A stretch of 64,000 nucleotides of DNA from positions 1-64,000 of the forward strand of contig CADCHO010000008.1 of assembly GCA_902801255.1 (NCBI GenBank). The letters run 5' to 3'. A program made the position numbers and the translations under genes. The notes beneath the pieces are model-generated. The model did not search any database. It was given only the letters and a program-made list of their open reading frames with translations, and was not told the DNA's origin. This stretch comes from an uncultured Eubacteriales bacterium. GTDB taxonomy: Bacteria > Bacillota > Clostridia > Peptostreptococcales > Anaerovoracaceae. Positions 14,381-24,077 of the stretch are shown here, in pieces. Position 1 is the first letter of the stretch; each line of letters starts with the position of its first letter.

Positions 14381-17099
14381 TCTGTCACAGGAAGAAATAA
14401 AATATATTTGTGACCGTATACCTACGGCTGCGGTAAGGCATTATTTTCAAAAAAACTCCAAGGATTTTGCAAAGATTAAGCCTGGATTCAGAGCTGAAAA
14501 GTTATCGGATTCTGATACACATTCCATAATGATCAGGAATGCGGGCAAGCATTTTATTGCCACGTTTATTGAGAATACGATGTCGGACTGGTTGTCTCAG
14601 ATTGAACAACACATAAAAAGCTTAGAGGAAGAGGGGTACACTACTGGTGAAGCACTTTTAAAGACCATACCAGAAAGCGTTTTTTGTGATAACAGTGAAC
14701 TTTATTTCAAAGTATTAAATACAAAACATGATGATGAATATCTTGTTTTGTTTCGTGATGCACTGTCTCTTATTCAAAAAGCTGAAGAAAACAAGGAAGA
14801 TTTGGTTAGAGATGAAGAGAACCAGAGAGACGCTGCTTTCATTAGGAAATCATCAGAAAAAATCAATGAACTCGAGTCTGAGATAGAAGTTTACCAAAAG
14901 AAAGAAAGCGATTTGACGCAGTCTCTACAGGAAACAAAGTTACATATGAAAGAGCTAGAAAGCAGACTTCAAGAGGCAGATAGGGTCGTGACTGCTCTAC
15001 AGACAGAACTTGATCATTATCGGAATCTTGCTACATATGCAGATGAAGAATTTGAGCAATCTGAATACAAACAATTTCAGCACGTGTCCATCGGGCGTAT
15101 CTTTAATGATTATTCCGGTCAAATCTGGATAGAAAGGCTCGCAGATGTTATCAATGGGGAAGTATGGGAATTCTCCCCTGATGATACCAAGTCACATTAT
15201 TTTGAAAACAGAGATCGTCTATACTGGAAAGATGGGCCGAATGAAGAGGGTGCAGTAGGAGTCTGGAGCTGGAAAGCCGAGCCGAGCTATACTGATCCCT
15301 CAAAGGATTTTGTTACATGCGAGTTTAACCGCAATGCAAGAATTACTGAGGTCGTGGATCTGTCTCAATGTAAGACTCTTACAGAGGTTGCAGCACGGAT
15401 ATCTGAAGGGATCGAATATCATATTACTAGCGAAAAAATCCTTTTTACCTGCACGACAGTTAATGGTGCGAAGGAAGGGTTGCTTTGTTATCCCGGTGAT
15501 ATCAAGTACTCAGGAGGGATTGTCAAGCTTGCTTCTTCAGTTTTTATGTTGCCACATTATAGTATAAGGCAACCTGACACGATGAAAATCGCGGGAGTCC
15601 GTATCTGCCGTAAAATAAATCTTGGCATTCCACAATCAATGGTTCGTGTAAGGCAACCATACGACGCAGTAAAAGAGATGCTTCTCTCAAAAGTCACTAT
15701 CGCTGCGCTCAGAGATTATGACTTCCCCAAAAGAGAAGCTCAAAAGCTCAAAAGGTTTCTAGAAGCTATCCCAACTCAGTCGATTATTCAGGATTTAATG
15801 GATGCATATGAGTGTACAGAAAAGGAAGCAGAGGATTATTTGACAGGCTTTGTTGAGCATGCAGATACATATCTTTCCAGAACTGATCTGGACATGAATA
15901 TTATTTCAGAGGCACTTGGAAGAAACCCGGATCTTATCCTCATGTGTAAAGAACAGCTTAGAGATGAATGGGAAAACGAAAATGCTGATAGAATCGAAGC
16001 AGCTAGAAAACAACTTGCGGAATTTGCTGATGAAACAGAACAAAAAAGAACAGAGACACAGAACCTGATTCTAAAGAAAGAAGATCTTGAAAGGGAGCTT
16101 GGTGATATTAAACAGCAGATCGAATACAGGGAGCAGTTTGCTGAAGATGTTGAAAATAAAATAAATGAGCGTATTGAAGCTGCAAGAAAAGATGCGTCCG
16201 ACTTTGTGAGTCAGATGGCATTTATCACCCCAGCATCTGTTTCGACATCTTTTTCAGATAATAAGCAGTCCGTTACAGAAATTCAGACCTTATGTAGCCG
16301 AATGGAAAGTGTTATCAAGACGACTGTAGATGATGTTGATACATTTGAAGAGGAGTTTACCGAGAATCTGATGCTAATAGGATACGAAGAAGAGGCTGCA
16401 ATCGAGATGGCCTCAGCTATCAGTTTTGGTATTTGCAATAGAATGCCTGTCATCATAAGCGAAAATGCATCATCAATAGGAGAGTGCCTTGCTGCTACTA
16501 TGGGTGGAAACGATCTGACTCAGATGTTCATTACTGTTCAGAACATAGAATTCAGAAGTTTGATTAAAAGCTTTGCTCATGTGAATGAAGATCATCCTTC
16601 AGTGTTCCTTTTGCATGGTGTTTTAGATTCGTATAGTGTCAGTATTTTTAATACATTGTCAGCCTATCTCCAGGCTGAAGATAGAAATATAGTGGTGTTG
16701 CTTTCTCTGGAAGGCACACCTGCGAACATGGTGTCTTCTGGTGTGTGGAACAGAGCAGTTTTTATTGATGGCGATTATGGACTGACAGGATTCAGAGAAC
16801 AACCTATCAATGCGCATGTGATGGACATGACATTTGAGCGCATTGTTGACATTGAGGAATATAGGGCAAGAAAGAAAGAAATTAACTCATTTGCTGAATT
16901 ATTGAGCAATCTTCAGCTGAGAATGTATGCAAAATATCTGGCCACTTGTAGAATATCGTTAAATGAGAGCAGAACCGTGCTACAACAGATGATTACAGTA
17001 TCACGTTCGGAGGGAACGGAAGCAAAATTAAATAAAAAATTTCATGATAGAGGAATAACGAATGGTGAGAAACTTATAGCAAAGTATCTTGAGGTATAG
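14364..17099 (+). CDS. Large coiled-coil protein with a possible degenerate ATPase-like C-terminus (911 aa); positional DruG candidate
   Basis: The start at 14364 is chosen because GGGAGG lies about 9 bases upstream; the gene overlaps its predecessor by 17 bases. Two long heptad-rich coiled coils are seen, near residues 155-225 and 530-610. They flank a mixed domain with aromatic W-I-E-R-L-A and W-K-D-G segments. The C-terminal part (about 690-815) looks like a P-loop-type fold without its lysine: M-P-V-I-I-S-E-N-A-S-S-I-G sits where a Walker A would be, then FLLHGVLDSYSVSIFNTLSAY and VVLLSLEGT resemble Walker B and sensor strands. This resemblance is tentative. The architecture suggests a scaffold or sensor subunit acting with the DruE-like helicase. 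Confidence 0.7.
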   Translation: MILLADLSQEEIKYICDRIPTAAVRHYFQKNSKDFAKIKPGFRAEKLSDSDTHSIMIRNAGKHFIATFIENTMSDWLSQIEQHIKSLEEEGYTTGEALLKTIPESVFCDNSELYFKVLNTKHDDEYLVLFRDALSLIQKAEENKEDLVRDEENQRDAAFIRKSSEKINELESEIEVYQKKESDLTQSLQETKLHMKELESRLQEADRVVTALQTELDHYRNLATYADEEFEQSEYKQFQHVSIGRIFNDYSGQIWIERLADVINGEVWEFSPDDTKSHYFENRDRLYWKDGPNEEGAVGVWSWKAEPSYTDPSKDFVTCEFNRNARITEVVDLSQCKTLTEVAARISEGIEYHITSEKILFTCTTVNGAKEGLLCYPGDIKYSGGIVKLASSVFMLPHYSIRQPDTMKIAGVRICRKINLGIPQSMVRVRQPYDAVKEMLLSKVTIAALRDYDFPKREAQKLKRFLEAIPTQSIIQDLMDAYECTEKEAEDYLTGFVEHADTYLSRTDLDMNIISEALGRNPDLILMCKEQLRDEWENENADRIEAARKQLAEFADETEQKRTETQNLILKKEDLERELGDIKQQIEYREQFAEDVENKINERIEAARKDASDFVSQMAFITPASVSTSFSDNKQSVTEIQTLCSRMESVIKTTVDDVDTFEEEFTENLMLIGYEEEAAIEMASAISFGICNRMPVIISENASSIGECLAATMGGNDLTQMFITVQNIEFRSLIKSFAHVNEDHPSVFLLHGVLDSYSVSIFNTLSAYLQAEDRNIVVLLSLEGTPANMVSSGVWNRAVFIDGDYGLTGFREQPINAHVMDMTFERIVDIEEYRARKKEINSFAELLSNLQLRMYAKYLATCRISLNESRTVLQQMITVSRSEGTEAKLNKKFHDRGITNGEKLIAKYLEV

Positions 17100-17102
17100 T
17101 GT

Positions 17103-18119
17103 ATGGCAGTTGAGTTGATAGAACGTATGGCAGCGGATCTGGGGATAATTGCATATCATGAAGAGTCTGAGACAGAGTTCGCGCGTAGGGTTTCTTATTC
17201 TGCCATGTCAAATTGGGCAAAAACGATTGCTCTTGATAAAGCCGTTGGAAGCGGAGAAGAGAATCTTATCGGCGTTAGCAGAAGGCACATGTATGAAAGA
17301 TCTCGAGCAGTTTTAGATATGTTATGTGCTGTTATCCCAGGATTAAAAGAATGGTATAAGGTGGAAGAGGGAGAAGAACATCCTGCTCAGCTTATTAGAA
17401 CTCGTTTGCTGAACCATGGGGATCTTGTTAATGTTGGATTCGACACGAATCTTGCTCTTTCAGAACGTTATGCAGAAACTCTTACTAATCATGCAGAAAC
17501 CGCTTATGGAGTAATACTGGATGAAGGGATTCAATATAATGGAATCGCTACGGTTAGATTAAGGGAAATAAACTGGGCTTCAGTTGCTCCCCAAAAGGCA
17601 GTTGACTGGATGACAGGATTTGTCAAGGATGCGTGGTGGTCATCTTCCATAAGTAACTCGAGTCGGTGGCAATACTATAACCCCCGCAGCAAAGTAAAGA
17701 ATCATTATTCGGCATGGCAGGATGCTGTCCCTGATATGGTAAATGGGATAGTTATGGCAAGAACAGTGGTAAACGTCACTGGATATGAATATTACCTTCT
17801 GAAACCAGCCGAAAGACTCATACACAGACTGGATCCTTTTTTGAAGGAACGGGGAGAATATTTGCGCTTAATGTATGCCCTAAGGGCTTGCTGTGAAAAC
17901 CCTGTTGAGGCTAGATTAACGAGATATTCGGATCATTATGTTCTAGGTCTTAGTGCAAGGCTTCCGGTTCAGGAGAAAAATCTGTTAGAAAGCTATTGCT
18001 GGCCTTTAAAGCATGTTACCGATAATTTGAATTGGCTTATGAATGAATACATATGGGATTATCTTAATCCCCTTGTCAATGCATTGGGGATACGGATAAT
18101 GGAGGAGATCAATGGATAA
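17103..18119 (+). CDS. Unknown helical subunit of the Druantia-like operon (338 aa)
   Basis: I recognise no family. The protein looks mostly helical and soluble, without membrane segments or cysteine clusters. Tryptophan- and tyrosine-rich stretches occur near residues 150-205 (W-W-S-S-S, Q-Y-Y-N-P-R-S). It starts 3 bases after the preceding stop and overlaps the helicase gene by 8 bases, so it is probably made at a level matched to both. Such tight packing argues that it is a core subunit rather than cargo. Confidence 0.65.
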   Translation: MAVELIERMAADLGIIAYHEESETEFARRVSYSAMSNWAKTIALDKAVGSGEENLIGVSRRHMYERSRAVLDMLCAVIPGLKEWYKVEEGEEHPAQLIRTRLLNHGDLVNVGFDTNLALSERYAETLTNHAETAYGVILDEGIQYNGIATVRLREINWASVAPQKAVDWMTGFVKDAWWSSSISNSSRWQYYNPRSKVKNHYSAWQDAVPDMVNGIVMARTVVNVTGYEYYLLKPAERLIHRLDPFLKERGEYLRLMYALRACCENPVEARLTRYSDHYVLGLSARLPVQEKNLLESYCWPLKHVTDNLNWLMNEYIWDYLNPLVNALGIRIMEEING

Positions 18120-21100
18120 ATACGGTGTAAAAAGTACACACGAAGCAATCAAGACCAAACTGATGGACTATATCAGCACAGTGTATTTAGGAAAAAATGA
18201 TGCGCTCCGTTCGGCATGTCTAGATGAACTGGAAGAAGCAGGCGTGATTTACAATGAGCCTTATATCGAAGCCAATCATGCATACCTTCCCGAAGAGAAT
18301 GGCTTTGAAAGGGCAGACCTTCCAGAAGACGTCAAGAAGATACTTTATGGGATGTATAAGAGAGACCTGGGTGTACATAAAAACCCTTATGTACATCAAA
18401 GGGAATCAATAGAGAATTATTACAAAGGAAAAGATCTGTTTATCTCGACTGGAACTGGCTCTGGAAAAACAGAATGCTTTATGTGGCCATTGGCGACGAA
18501 GCTTGCTATTGAACAAATGCATTCTCCTGATACATGGAGAGTTCGTGGGGTCAGGGCAATAATGCTTTATCCTATGAATGCATTAGTTTCCGATCAAATG
18601 GGCAGACTTCGCAAAATGATTGGTAATGGCCAGAATGGGTTTCACGACCTTATGAATGAGCTTGCCAACGGGACAAGAGTTCCTCAATTCGGGATGTACA
18701 CTGGTCGGACTCCATATCCAGGGAAAAGAGATTTTCATGAGAATATCAACTACGCAAACACTATCAGGCAGGATATCTTAAGTCAAAATGAAGATGTAAA
18801 AAAAGCTCTTAAGGATCTCGGGAAGTACCCGTCAAAGTATAACCTTGAGGCTTTCTGTGATCGTTTGGAAGAGGAATTCGGATCATTGACAGATTCTAGA
18901 GATGCGGAATTGATCATGCGTCAGGAGATGCAGGAGTTGTGTCCGGACATTCTGATCACGAACTATTCAATGCTTGAGTACATGCTGATGCGTCCTATCG
19001 AAAAGCCTATTTGGGAGGCTACTCAGGAATGGCTTGAGAGTTCCCCGGAAAACAAGTTGTTGTTTGTGATTGATGAAGCACATATGTACAGAGGATCCTC
19101 GGGGGGAGAGGTTGCTCTTTTAATTCGGAGAGTTTTTCATAAACTTGGAATTGGCAGAGAACGTGTGCAGTTCATTCTCACGAGTGCAAGTATTTCTGGG
19201 GATGATGATGCAGTCTATAAATTTGCCTGTGACCTTAGCGCGCAGGATGAAGATAAGAATTCTTTTGTTATCATTCGCGGCGAAGAAGAGCCGATTGATC
19301 TAAATGGTCGTGAAATTGATCCTTCCTTATTGCTGGATTATGATATTGACAGACTTCAGATGGACTGGGAAAAGAAGAAGAAAGCAATCAGAGATTTTGC
19401 TGAAAGACTTCAATTTCCAGGTGATTGCGACTTTAATAGCGAGAAATCTATTGAGGCATGGCTATATGATTGTCTTTCCGAGCTGAATCCAATGCGGCGG
19501 ATCATGAAGGAAACAAGAGGTAATGCTACCAGCTTCGAAGAATTAGCGGAGAAGACATTCGTGGGAGCAGACCGGGAAGTTGCTCAGAAAGCTACCAGTG
19601 CTTTTCTGGCAATTGCTCCGCTTGCTAAAAATAAAGATGATAAGGTCTTGTATCCTGCCAGACTACATATGATGTTCCGAGGGTTGCAAGGAATTTTTGC
19701 CTGTTCAAATCCAGCTTGTTCCTGTAGAAACCATGATGGTACGATAGGTCTCGGCAGGGTTTATTTGAAAAAGCCTGGTACCAGGTGCAAGTGCGGAAGC
19801 ATGATATATGAGCTCTATAATGAACGATCCTGTGGAGCTTTGTTCTTGAGAGGATTTATAGACACATCTGAAAGTGAGAGCCCTTTCATTTGGAACGAAC
19901 TTGGTATACAGTTTACAGATGATCTGAAAGAGATTTTACTTTATATCATTCCGAATGATGGAAGCTTTAAGCGGAAAAAAGATATAAAAGTTGGCTGGCT
20001 GAATACAGTTGCAGGAAGGATAGATTACTACAATGATCATACTGGCGAGGAAGGTTTTGTCCAAGTAGCATACAGTATCGCAGAGACGACAGGGAAACCA
20101 GATCTGTTGACTTTCAAATCCTGTCCAAAATGCGGTAAGAATCATTTTGTTGCGACAGATTTTGTAACAAAGGGAAATGAGCCTTTCTTCAACCTTGTAT
20201 CAGAGCAGTTCTATGTGCAGCCGCCGGTTCCAGAGTTTAGCGAATTGGTCAATCAGGGGAGAAAGGTACTTCTCTTTTCGGATAGCAGACAGAGAGCTGC
20301 GGTTTTGGCGAGAGATCTGACAAAAGCAGCTGATGAAGATGCCATGAAGAAGGCTTTGACCGTTGCTGCAAAAGAACTTCAGGAGTGGGCAGCAGCACAT
20401 GATGAAGAACCAACACTTAGTCTTTTGTATGTCTTTTTCCTTAAGGTTGCATATCAGCATAAGCTGCGTTTTTTCTATGGAAATAATGAGACTGATCTTC
20501 TAAATGATCTGAAGAAAATGGGGGAGCGTTATGAAAAGAAGGGAGATTCTCTGAAATATACGATTCTGGCAAGAAAGAAATTTTCGCACAAGCCTGAACA
20601 GTATAATGAGCATCTTCTTCGCCAATTATGTAGTAATTTCAGATCTTTGACAGATGCAGGACTGTGCTGGATCGAGCCATGTGATGATGAAGCAGATGAT
20701 ACATTCGATGAAATAATAGAAGCGTTCGAGAATGCAGATATCGAAATGTCTCTGAATGAATTTAAGATATTCTTTGCCACATGGGCTATGGAGATCATGA
20801 CTTCAGAATATGCAGTTGGTCACGATATTCCTGATTCTGTCCGTAGGAATCTTACTGCATACCACCAGAGAATGGGTGTGGAGGATGAGACTGCTCTTCC
20901 ACCGAGGATCAAGGATTTTCTTGTTGAGCATGGTTACAGTAAAGAGCAGATTAGTGTTATTACTGAGCAGCTAGCGCGTTTTCTTGCGAAAGGAACGGAT
21001 AGTTCAAATTACTATTTGAATCCAGAAATGATCTCTTTGCATTATGGAGCAGATCACGAGTGGTACAAGTGCCCTCGTTGTGGCGGTGTTTTTCCATTCA

Positions 21101-23340
21101 CTATATGGGGTAAATGTGCTCACTGTGGGAATGGAACTCCTAAACTGATGGAGGACGATGAATTCAAAGGTATTAATTTCTGGCGTGCACCGGTATTAAA
21201 AGCCGTTGAAGGCGATCCTCAGGCGCTTATGACCCGAATCAATACAGAGGAGCATACTGCACAGCTTTCACATAAGGATCAGAGGAACAAAACATGGTCC
21301 ACTACAGAGGATTATGAATTCCGTTTCCAGAACGTTCATGTGGATAATGACCGACCGGTAGACATACTTAGCTGCACAACAACAATGGAAGTAGGAATCG
21401 ATATTGGTTCCTTGACGGCGGTGGGATTAAGGAATATTCCACCGATGAGAGAAAACTACCAGCAGAGAGCAGGACGTGCGGGCCGAAAAAGTGCTGCAAT
21501 ATCGACCATTGTTACATTTGCTGATAACCGTCCGCATGACAGCTATTATTTTCACAACCCGAAAAAAATAATTTCCGGTGCGCCAAGAACGCCGTGGATA
21601 GATGTGAACAATCTAAAGCTGGTCTCAAGACATTTCAATGTCATACTGACAACTGAATTTTTTGATAGCATTGGTAGCGGAGCGGATCAGGAAGAAATCG
21701 AGGACTTTTTCAGAAGTTTGTATTATCGATTTGTTTCATTTGTCCAGGCTAAACAGGGATATGATTTTGACATGACCGCCTTGATACCTGGCAAGGTTTC
21801 ATTCGACTTCAAAAAGTATAAGTTGAAATTCCTGGAGGAAATGGATGAACTGAAACACAAGGTTGAGGATTTCCCAGAAAATTATAAAGAAGATGATAAT
21901 TCTTCCAAGACGGTTCTAGACACCTTACTTGAAGCGGGAATATTCCCGACATATTCATTCCCGAAAGATGTCGTAGGTTTTTATGTAGAGAACAAAGCTG
22001 GAAACAGGATCGATCAAAAGCCTGACCGTTCCCTTGATATGGCCATCAGTGAATATGCACCTGGACGAATTATCGTTATCAACAAGGAAACATATAAATC
22101 TGGCGGTATTTACAGCTTTCATTCAAAGTTTAAGCCCGGTGAGCTGGAACACCCGGCGCGGCCATATTTTGATAGTAAAGATTACTATCGCCCTTTGTAC
22201 TATTGTGATGAGTCTTCCTGTAACTGGATGGGATTGTCATATAAACAGATATGCCCATTCTGTGGCAAGGAAAGTATCAGAGAGAAACACCTTCTTAAGC
22301 CTTGGGGATTTGCACCAATTGCAGGGAGAAAACAGAATCCAGCAGATGATGATGGGGAAATAACATACGCCGAGGAACCGAGCTATTCTATTACACCTGC
22401 AGAGGACGAAATGGTCAATGTGAGTGATTATAGAAATCTCAGATATTCAAAGAGGTCGGACGATCCGTTGATCATATTGAATAAAGGGCCTGTGGGAAAA
22501 GGCTTCTGTGTATGTAAGGATTGTGGCGCAGCAGTACCGGGTGATGATCCGGCTCCACTGGAAAAAATATGGAAACCATTCCGGCATCCGTATAAGGACT
22601 ATGTCTGTCATCATCCTTCATCCCAAATTGTTAATTCATATTTGGGAAACCAATTTAGGACGGATATGGTTGTGTATGAGATTACGCTTGATAATACCGA
22701 AATCAACACATGGGGACTGTGGATACAACGTGCTGGACAGACATTGGCTGAGGCAATGACATTAGCAGGAGGACGACTTCTGGACATTGAATTCAATGAA
22801 ATAAAAAGTGGCTATCGCCTTCGCTATTCCAGGGAAGAGAGAAAGACTTTTGTAGACGTTTTCCTATTTGACAGCCTTTCCAGTGGTGCGGGATATTGTT
22901 CTGCACTTGCAGACAGAACCGAAGAACTGATGAAAGAAACAAAAATAGTGTTGGAGACCTGCTCTGCCGAGTGCGACAGTGCCTGCCATGAATGTATGAT
23001 GCATTATTGGAACCAACGTGTCCATAGTAAGCTGGATCGGTTTGCCGCTTTAGAGCTGCTGAATTGGAGTAAGGACTCATCGCTACCGCCTTCTATTCCG
23101 TTTGATAAACAGAAAGAACTGTTGGCACCTTTGAATTCTCTTGGTTCTGAATATCAAATAGATTCTGATGGTGATAAAAGTTATATTCATTTCCGGGGAA
23201 ATACAAAAGAGATAGTCGTTTATCCGTCAATGTGGAGCGAACATAACAGAAGGATTCCTAAAGGGGTAGTGTCTGTGCCTGATAAATTGTTGAAGTATGC
23301 GCTTCCAAAAGCAGATTCAGTTATTAGAGAGCAAATTTGA
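18112..23340 (+). CDS. DruE-like superfamily 2 helicase with DUF1998 domain (1742 aa)
   Basis: The helicase core has STGTGSGKTE (Lys119, Walker A), LYPMNALVSDQ (motif Ia), TNYSMLEYML, DEAH at 321-324, LTSAS (motif III), and C-terminal TTTMEVGIDIG and QRAGRAGR (about 1118-1125). Several zinc-binding pairs interrupt it: C-S-N-P-A-C near 531, CPKCG near 671, CPRCGG and CAHCGN near 987-1005, CPFCG near 1381 and CKDCG near 1469. The C-terminus carries the DUF1998 cysteine cluster E-T-C-S-A-E-C-D-S-A-C-H-E-C (about 1617-1630). The length and this domain order match Druantia DruE. In DISARM, by contrast, helicase (DrmA) and DUF1998 protein (DrmB) are separate, and MrfA is less than half this length. 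The expected role is ATP-driven DNA translocation or unwinding against phage DNA. Confidence 0.88.
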   Translation: MDKYGVKSTHEAIKTKLMDYISTVYLGKNDALRSACLDELEEAGVIYNEPYIEANHAYLPEENGFERADLPEDVKKILYGMYKRDLGVHKNPYVHQRESIENYYKGKDLFISTGTGSGKTECFMWPLATKLAIEQMHSPDTWRVRGVRAIMLYPMNALVSDQMGRLRKMIGNGQNGFHDLMNELANGTRVPQFGMYTGRTPYPGKRDFHENINYANTIRQDILSQNEDVKKALKDLGKYPSKYNLEAFCDRLEEEFGSLTDSRDAELIMRQEMQELCPDILITNYSMLEYMLMRPIEKPIWEATQEWLESSPENKLLFVIDEAHMYRGSSGGEVALLIRRVFHKLGIGRERVQFILTSASISGDDDAVYKFACDLSAQDEDKNSFVIIRGEEEPIDLNGREIDPSLLLDYDIDRLQMDWEKKKKAIRDFAERLQFPGDCDFNSEKSIEAWLYDCLSELNPMRRIMKETRGNATSFEELAEKTFVGADREVAQKATSAFLAIAPLAKNKDDKVLYPARLHMMFRGLQGIFACSNPACSCRNHDGTIGLGRVYLKKPGTRCKCGSMIYELYNERSCGALFLRGFIDTSESESPFIWNELGIQFTDDLKEILLYIIPNDGSFKRKKDIKVGWLNTVAGRIDYYNDHTGEEGFVQVAYSIAETTGKPDLLTFKSCPKCGKNHFVATDFVTKGNEPFFNLVSEQFYVQPPVPEFSELVNQGRKVLLFSDSRQRAAVLARDLTKAADEDAMKKALTVAAKELQEWAAAHDEEPTLSLLYVFFLKVAYQHKLRFFYGNNETDLLNDLKKMGERYEKKGDSLKYTILARKKFSHKPEQYNEHLLRQLCSNFRSLTDAGLCWIEPCDDEADDTFDEIIEAFENADIEMSLNEFKIFFATWAMEIMTSEYAVGHDIPDSVRRNLTAYHQRMGVEDETALPPRIKDFLVEHGYSKEQISVITEQLARFLAKGTDSSNYYLNPEMISLHYGADHEWYKCPRCGGVFPFTIWGKCAHCGNGTPKLMEDDEFKGINFWRAPVLKAVEGDPQALMTRINTEEHTAQLSHKDQRNKTWSTTEDYEFRFQNVHVDNDRPVDILSCTTTMEVGIDIGSLTAVGLRNIPPMRENYQQRAGRAGRKSAAISTIVTFADNRPHDSYYFHNPKKIISGAPRTPWIDVNNLKLVSRHFNVILTTEFFDSIGSGADQEEIEDFFRSLYYRFVSFVQAKQGYDFDMTALIPGKVSFDFKKYKLKFLEEMDELKHKVEDFPENYKEDDNSSKTVLDTLLEAGIFPTYSFPKDVVGFYVENKAGNRIDQKPDRSLDMAISEYAPGRIIVINKETYKSGGIYSFHSKFKPGELEHPARPYFDSKDYYRPLYYCDESSCNWMGLSYKQICPFCGKESIREKHLLKPWGFAPIAGRKQNPADDDGEITYAEEPSYSITPAEDEMVNVSDYRNLRYSKRSDDPLIILNKGPVGKGFCVCKDCGAAVPGDDPAPLEKIWKPFRHPYKDYVCHHPSSQIVNSYLGNQFRTDMVVYEITLDNTEINTWGLWIQRAGQTLAEAMTLAGGRLLDIEFNEIKSGYRLRYSREERKTFVDVFLFDSLSSGAGYCSALADRTEELMKETKIVLETCSAECDSACHECMMHYWNQRVHSKLDRFAALELLNWSKDSSLPPSIPFDKQKELLAPLNSLGSEYQIDSDGDKSYIHFRGNTKEIVVYPSMWSEHNRRIPKGVVSVPDKLLKYALPKADSVIREQI

Positions 23341-23528
23341 TACAGGCGAAGAATGATGACTGGAATACATTTTTTACTATTGTTATGATGACTGGTCACA
23401 AACAATTTATGAAGTTGCATAACTGGATGCGAGCGGCAGGGTGATGATCAGTGAATTCGATGCGGGAAAGGGTTAGCATAAAGAGCAATGTATCTGGCTG
23501 CTGATCGATGAGGGACAGTAATCTGACA
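23341..23528. other. Intergenic right edge of the defence island
   Basis: No convincing gene or terminator is visible in these 188 bases. GATGACTGG occurs twice (about 23356 and 23386). No integrase site or flanking direct repeat could be recognised by eye. Sequence composition returns to that of the host genome here. Confidence 0.4.
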
Positions 23529-24065
23529 ATGAGTGATAAAAATACCAGCAAATTCATAAGCCTCATACTTCGACATCATCCTGAAGCCATTGGAATCACG
23601 CTCGATAAGCATGGCTGGGCTGTTGTCGATGATCTGATCGAAGGTGTTAATAAGACGCATCCTCTGGACATGGAGTCTCTTGAGAGGATCGTTACTCAGG
23701 ATGAAAAGCAGCGTTACTCCTTCAATGAGGACAAGACTCTCATCAGAGCCAACCAAGGGCATTCGATCCCGGTCGATGTAGAACTGCCTGAAGTGATACC
23801 TCCGGCGGTTCTTTATCATGGGACGGGAATAAAGTATAAGAAATCCATAGATGAAGAGGGACTCATTCCGAAGTCCAGGCTGTATGTACATCTCTCAGGA
23901 GATGCAGAGACAGCCTTGAAAGTAGGGCAGAGACACGGCAAGCCGGTGATCTATACTGTTGATACAGCAGCAATGCATGCAAACGGTTACAAATTCTATC
24001 GCTCTGTGAACGGAGTGTGGCTGACTAAGAAAGTCCCTGCAAAGTATTTGTCTGTAATCAAATGA
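23529..24065 (+). CDS. kptA: RNA 2'-phosphotransferase, KptA/Tpt1 family (178 aa)
   Basis: The N-terminal [12 protein letters not shown], the middle G-H-S-I and L-Y-H-G-T, and the late V-H-L-S match the KptA/Tpt1 family. These enzymes move a 2'-phosphate from RNA to NAD+, giving ADP-ribose 1''-2'' cyclic phosphate and nicotinamide, and bacterial members can also ADP-ribosylate RNA or DNA ends. The ATG at 23529 gives the usual N-terminus; one at 23508 is possible because GAGGGA overlaps it. The gene follows the defence island by 188 bases and precedes an aldo/keto reductase by 12 bases. Enzymes that could process its product are encoded at 47.35-48.41 kb. Confidence 0.85.
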   Translation: MSDKNTSKFISLILRHHPEAIGITLDKHGWAVVDDLIEGVNKTHPLDMESLERIVTQDEKQRYSFNEDKTLIRANQGHSIPVDVELPEVIPPAVLYHGTGIKYKKSIDEEGLIPKSRLYVHLSGDAETALKVGQRHGKPVIYTVDTAAMHANGYKFYRSVNGVWLTKKVPAKYLSVIK

Positions 24066-24077
24066 GGAGAATGCGTT

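Noticed and set aside
10737..23340. DISARM system
   Set aside because: DISARM has separate DrmA helicase and DrmB (DUF1998) genes with a DrmC phospholipase-D protein. Here helicase and DUF1998 are one chain and no PLD motif is seen.
18112..23340. MrfA-type repair helicase
   Set aside because: MrfA is under half this length and has fewer zinc sites. The context is a defence operon.
23341..23528. Attachment site or tRNA at the island's right edge
   Set aside because: No cloverleaf, no tRNA 3' end and no direct repeat of the left edge could be found by eye.
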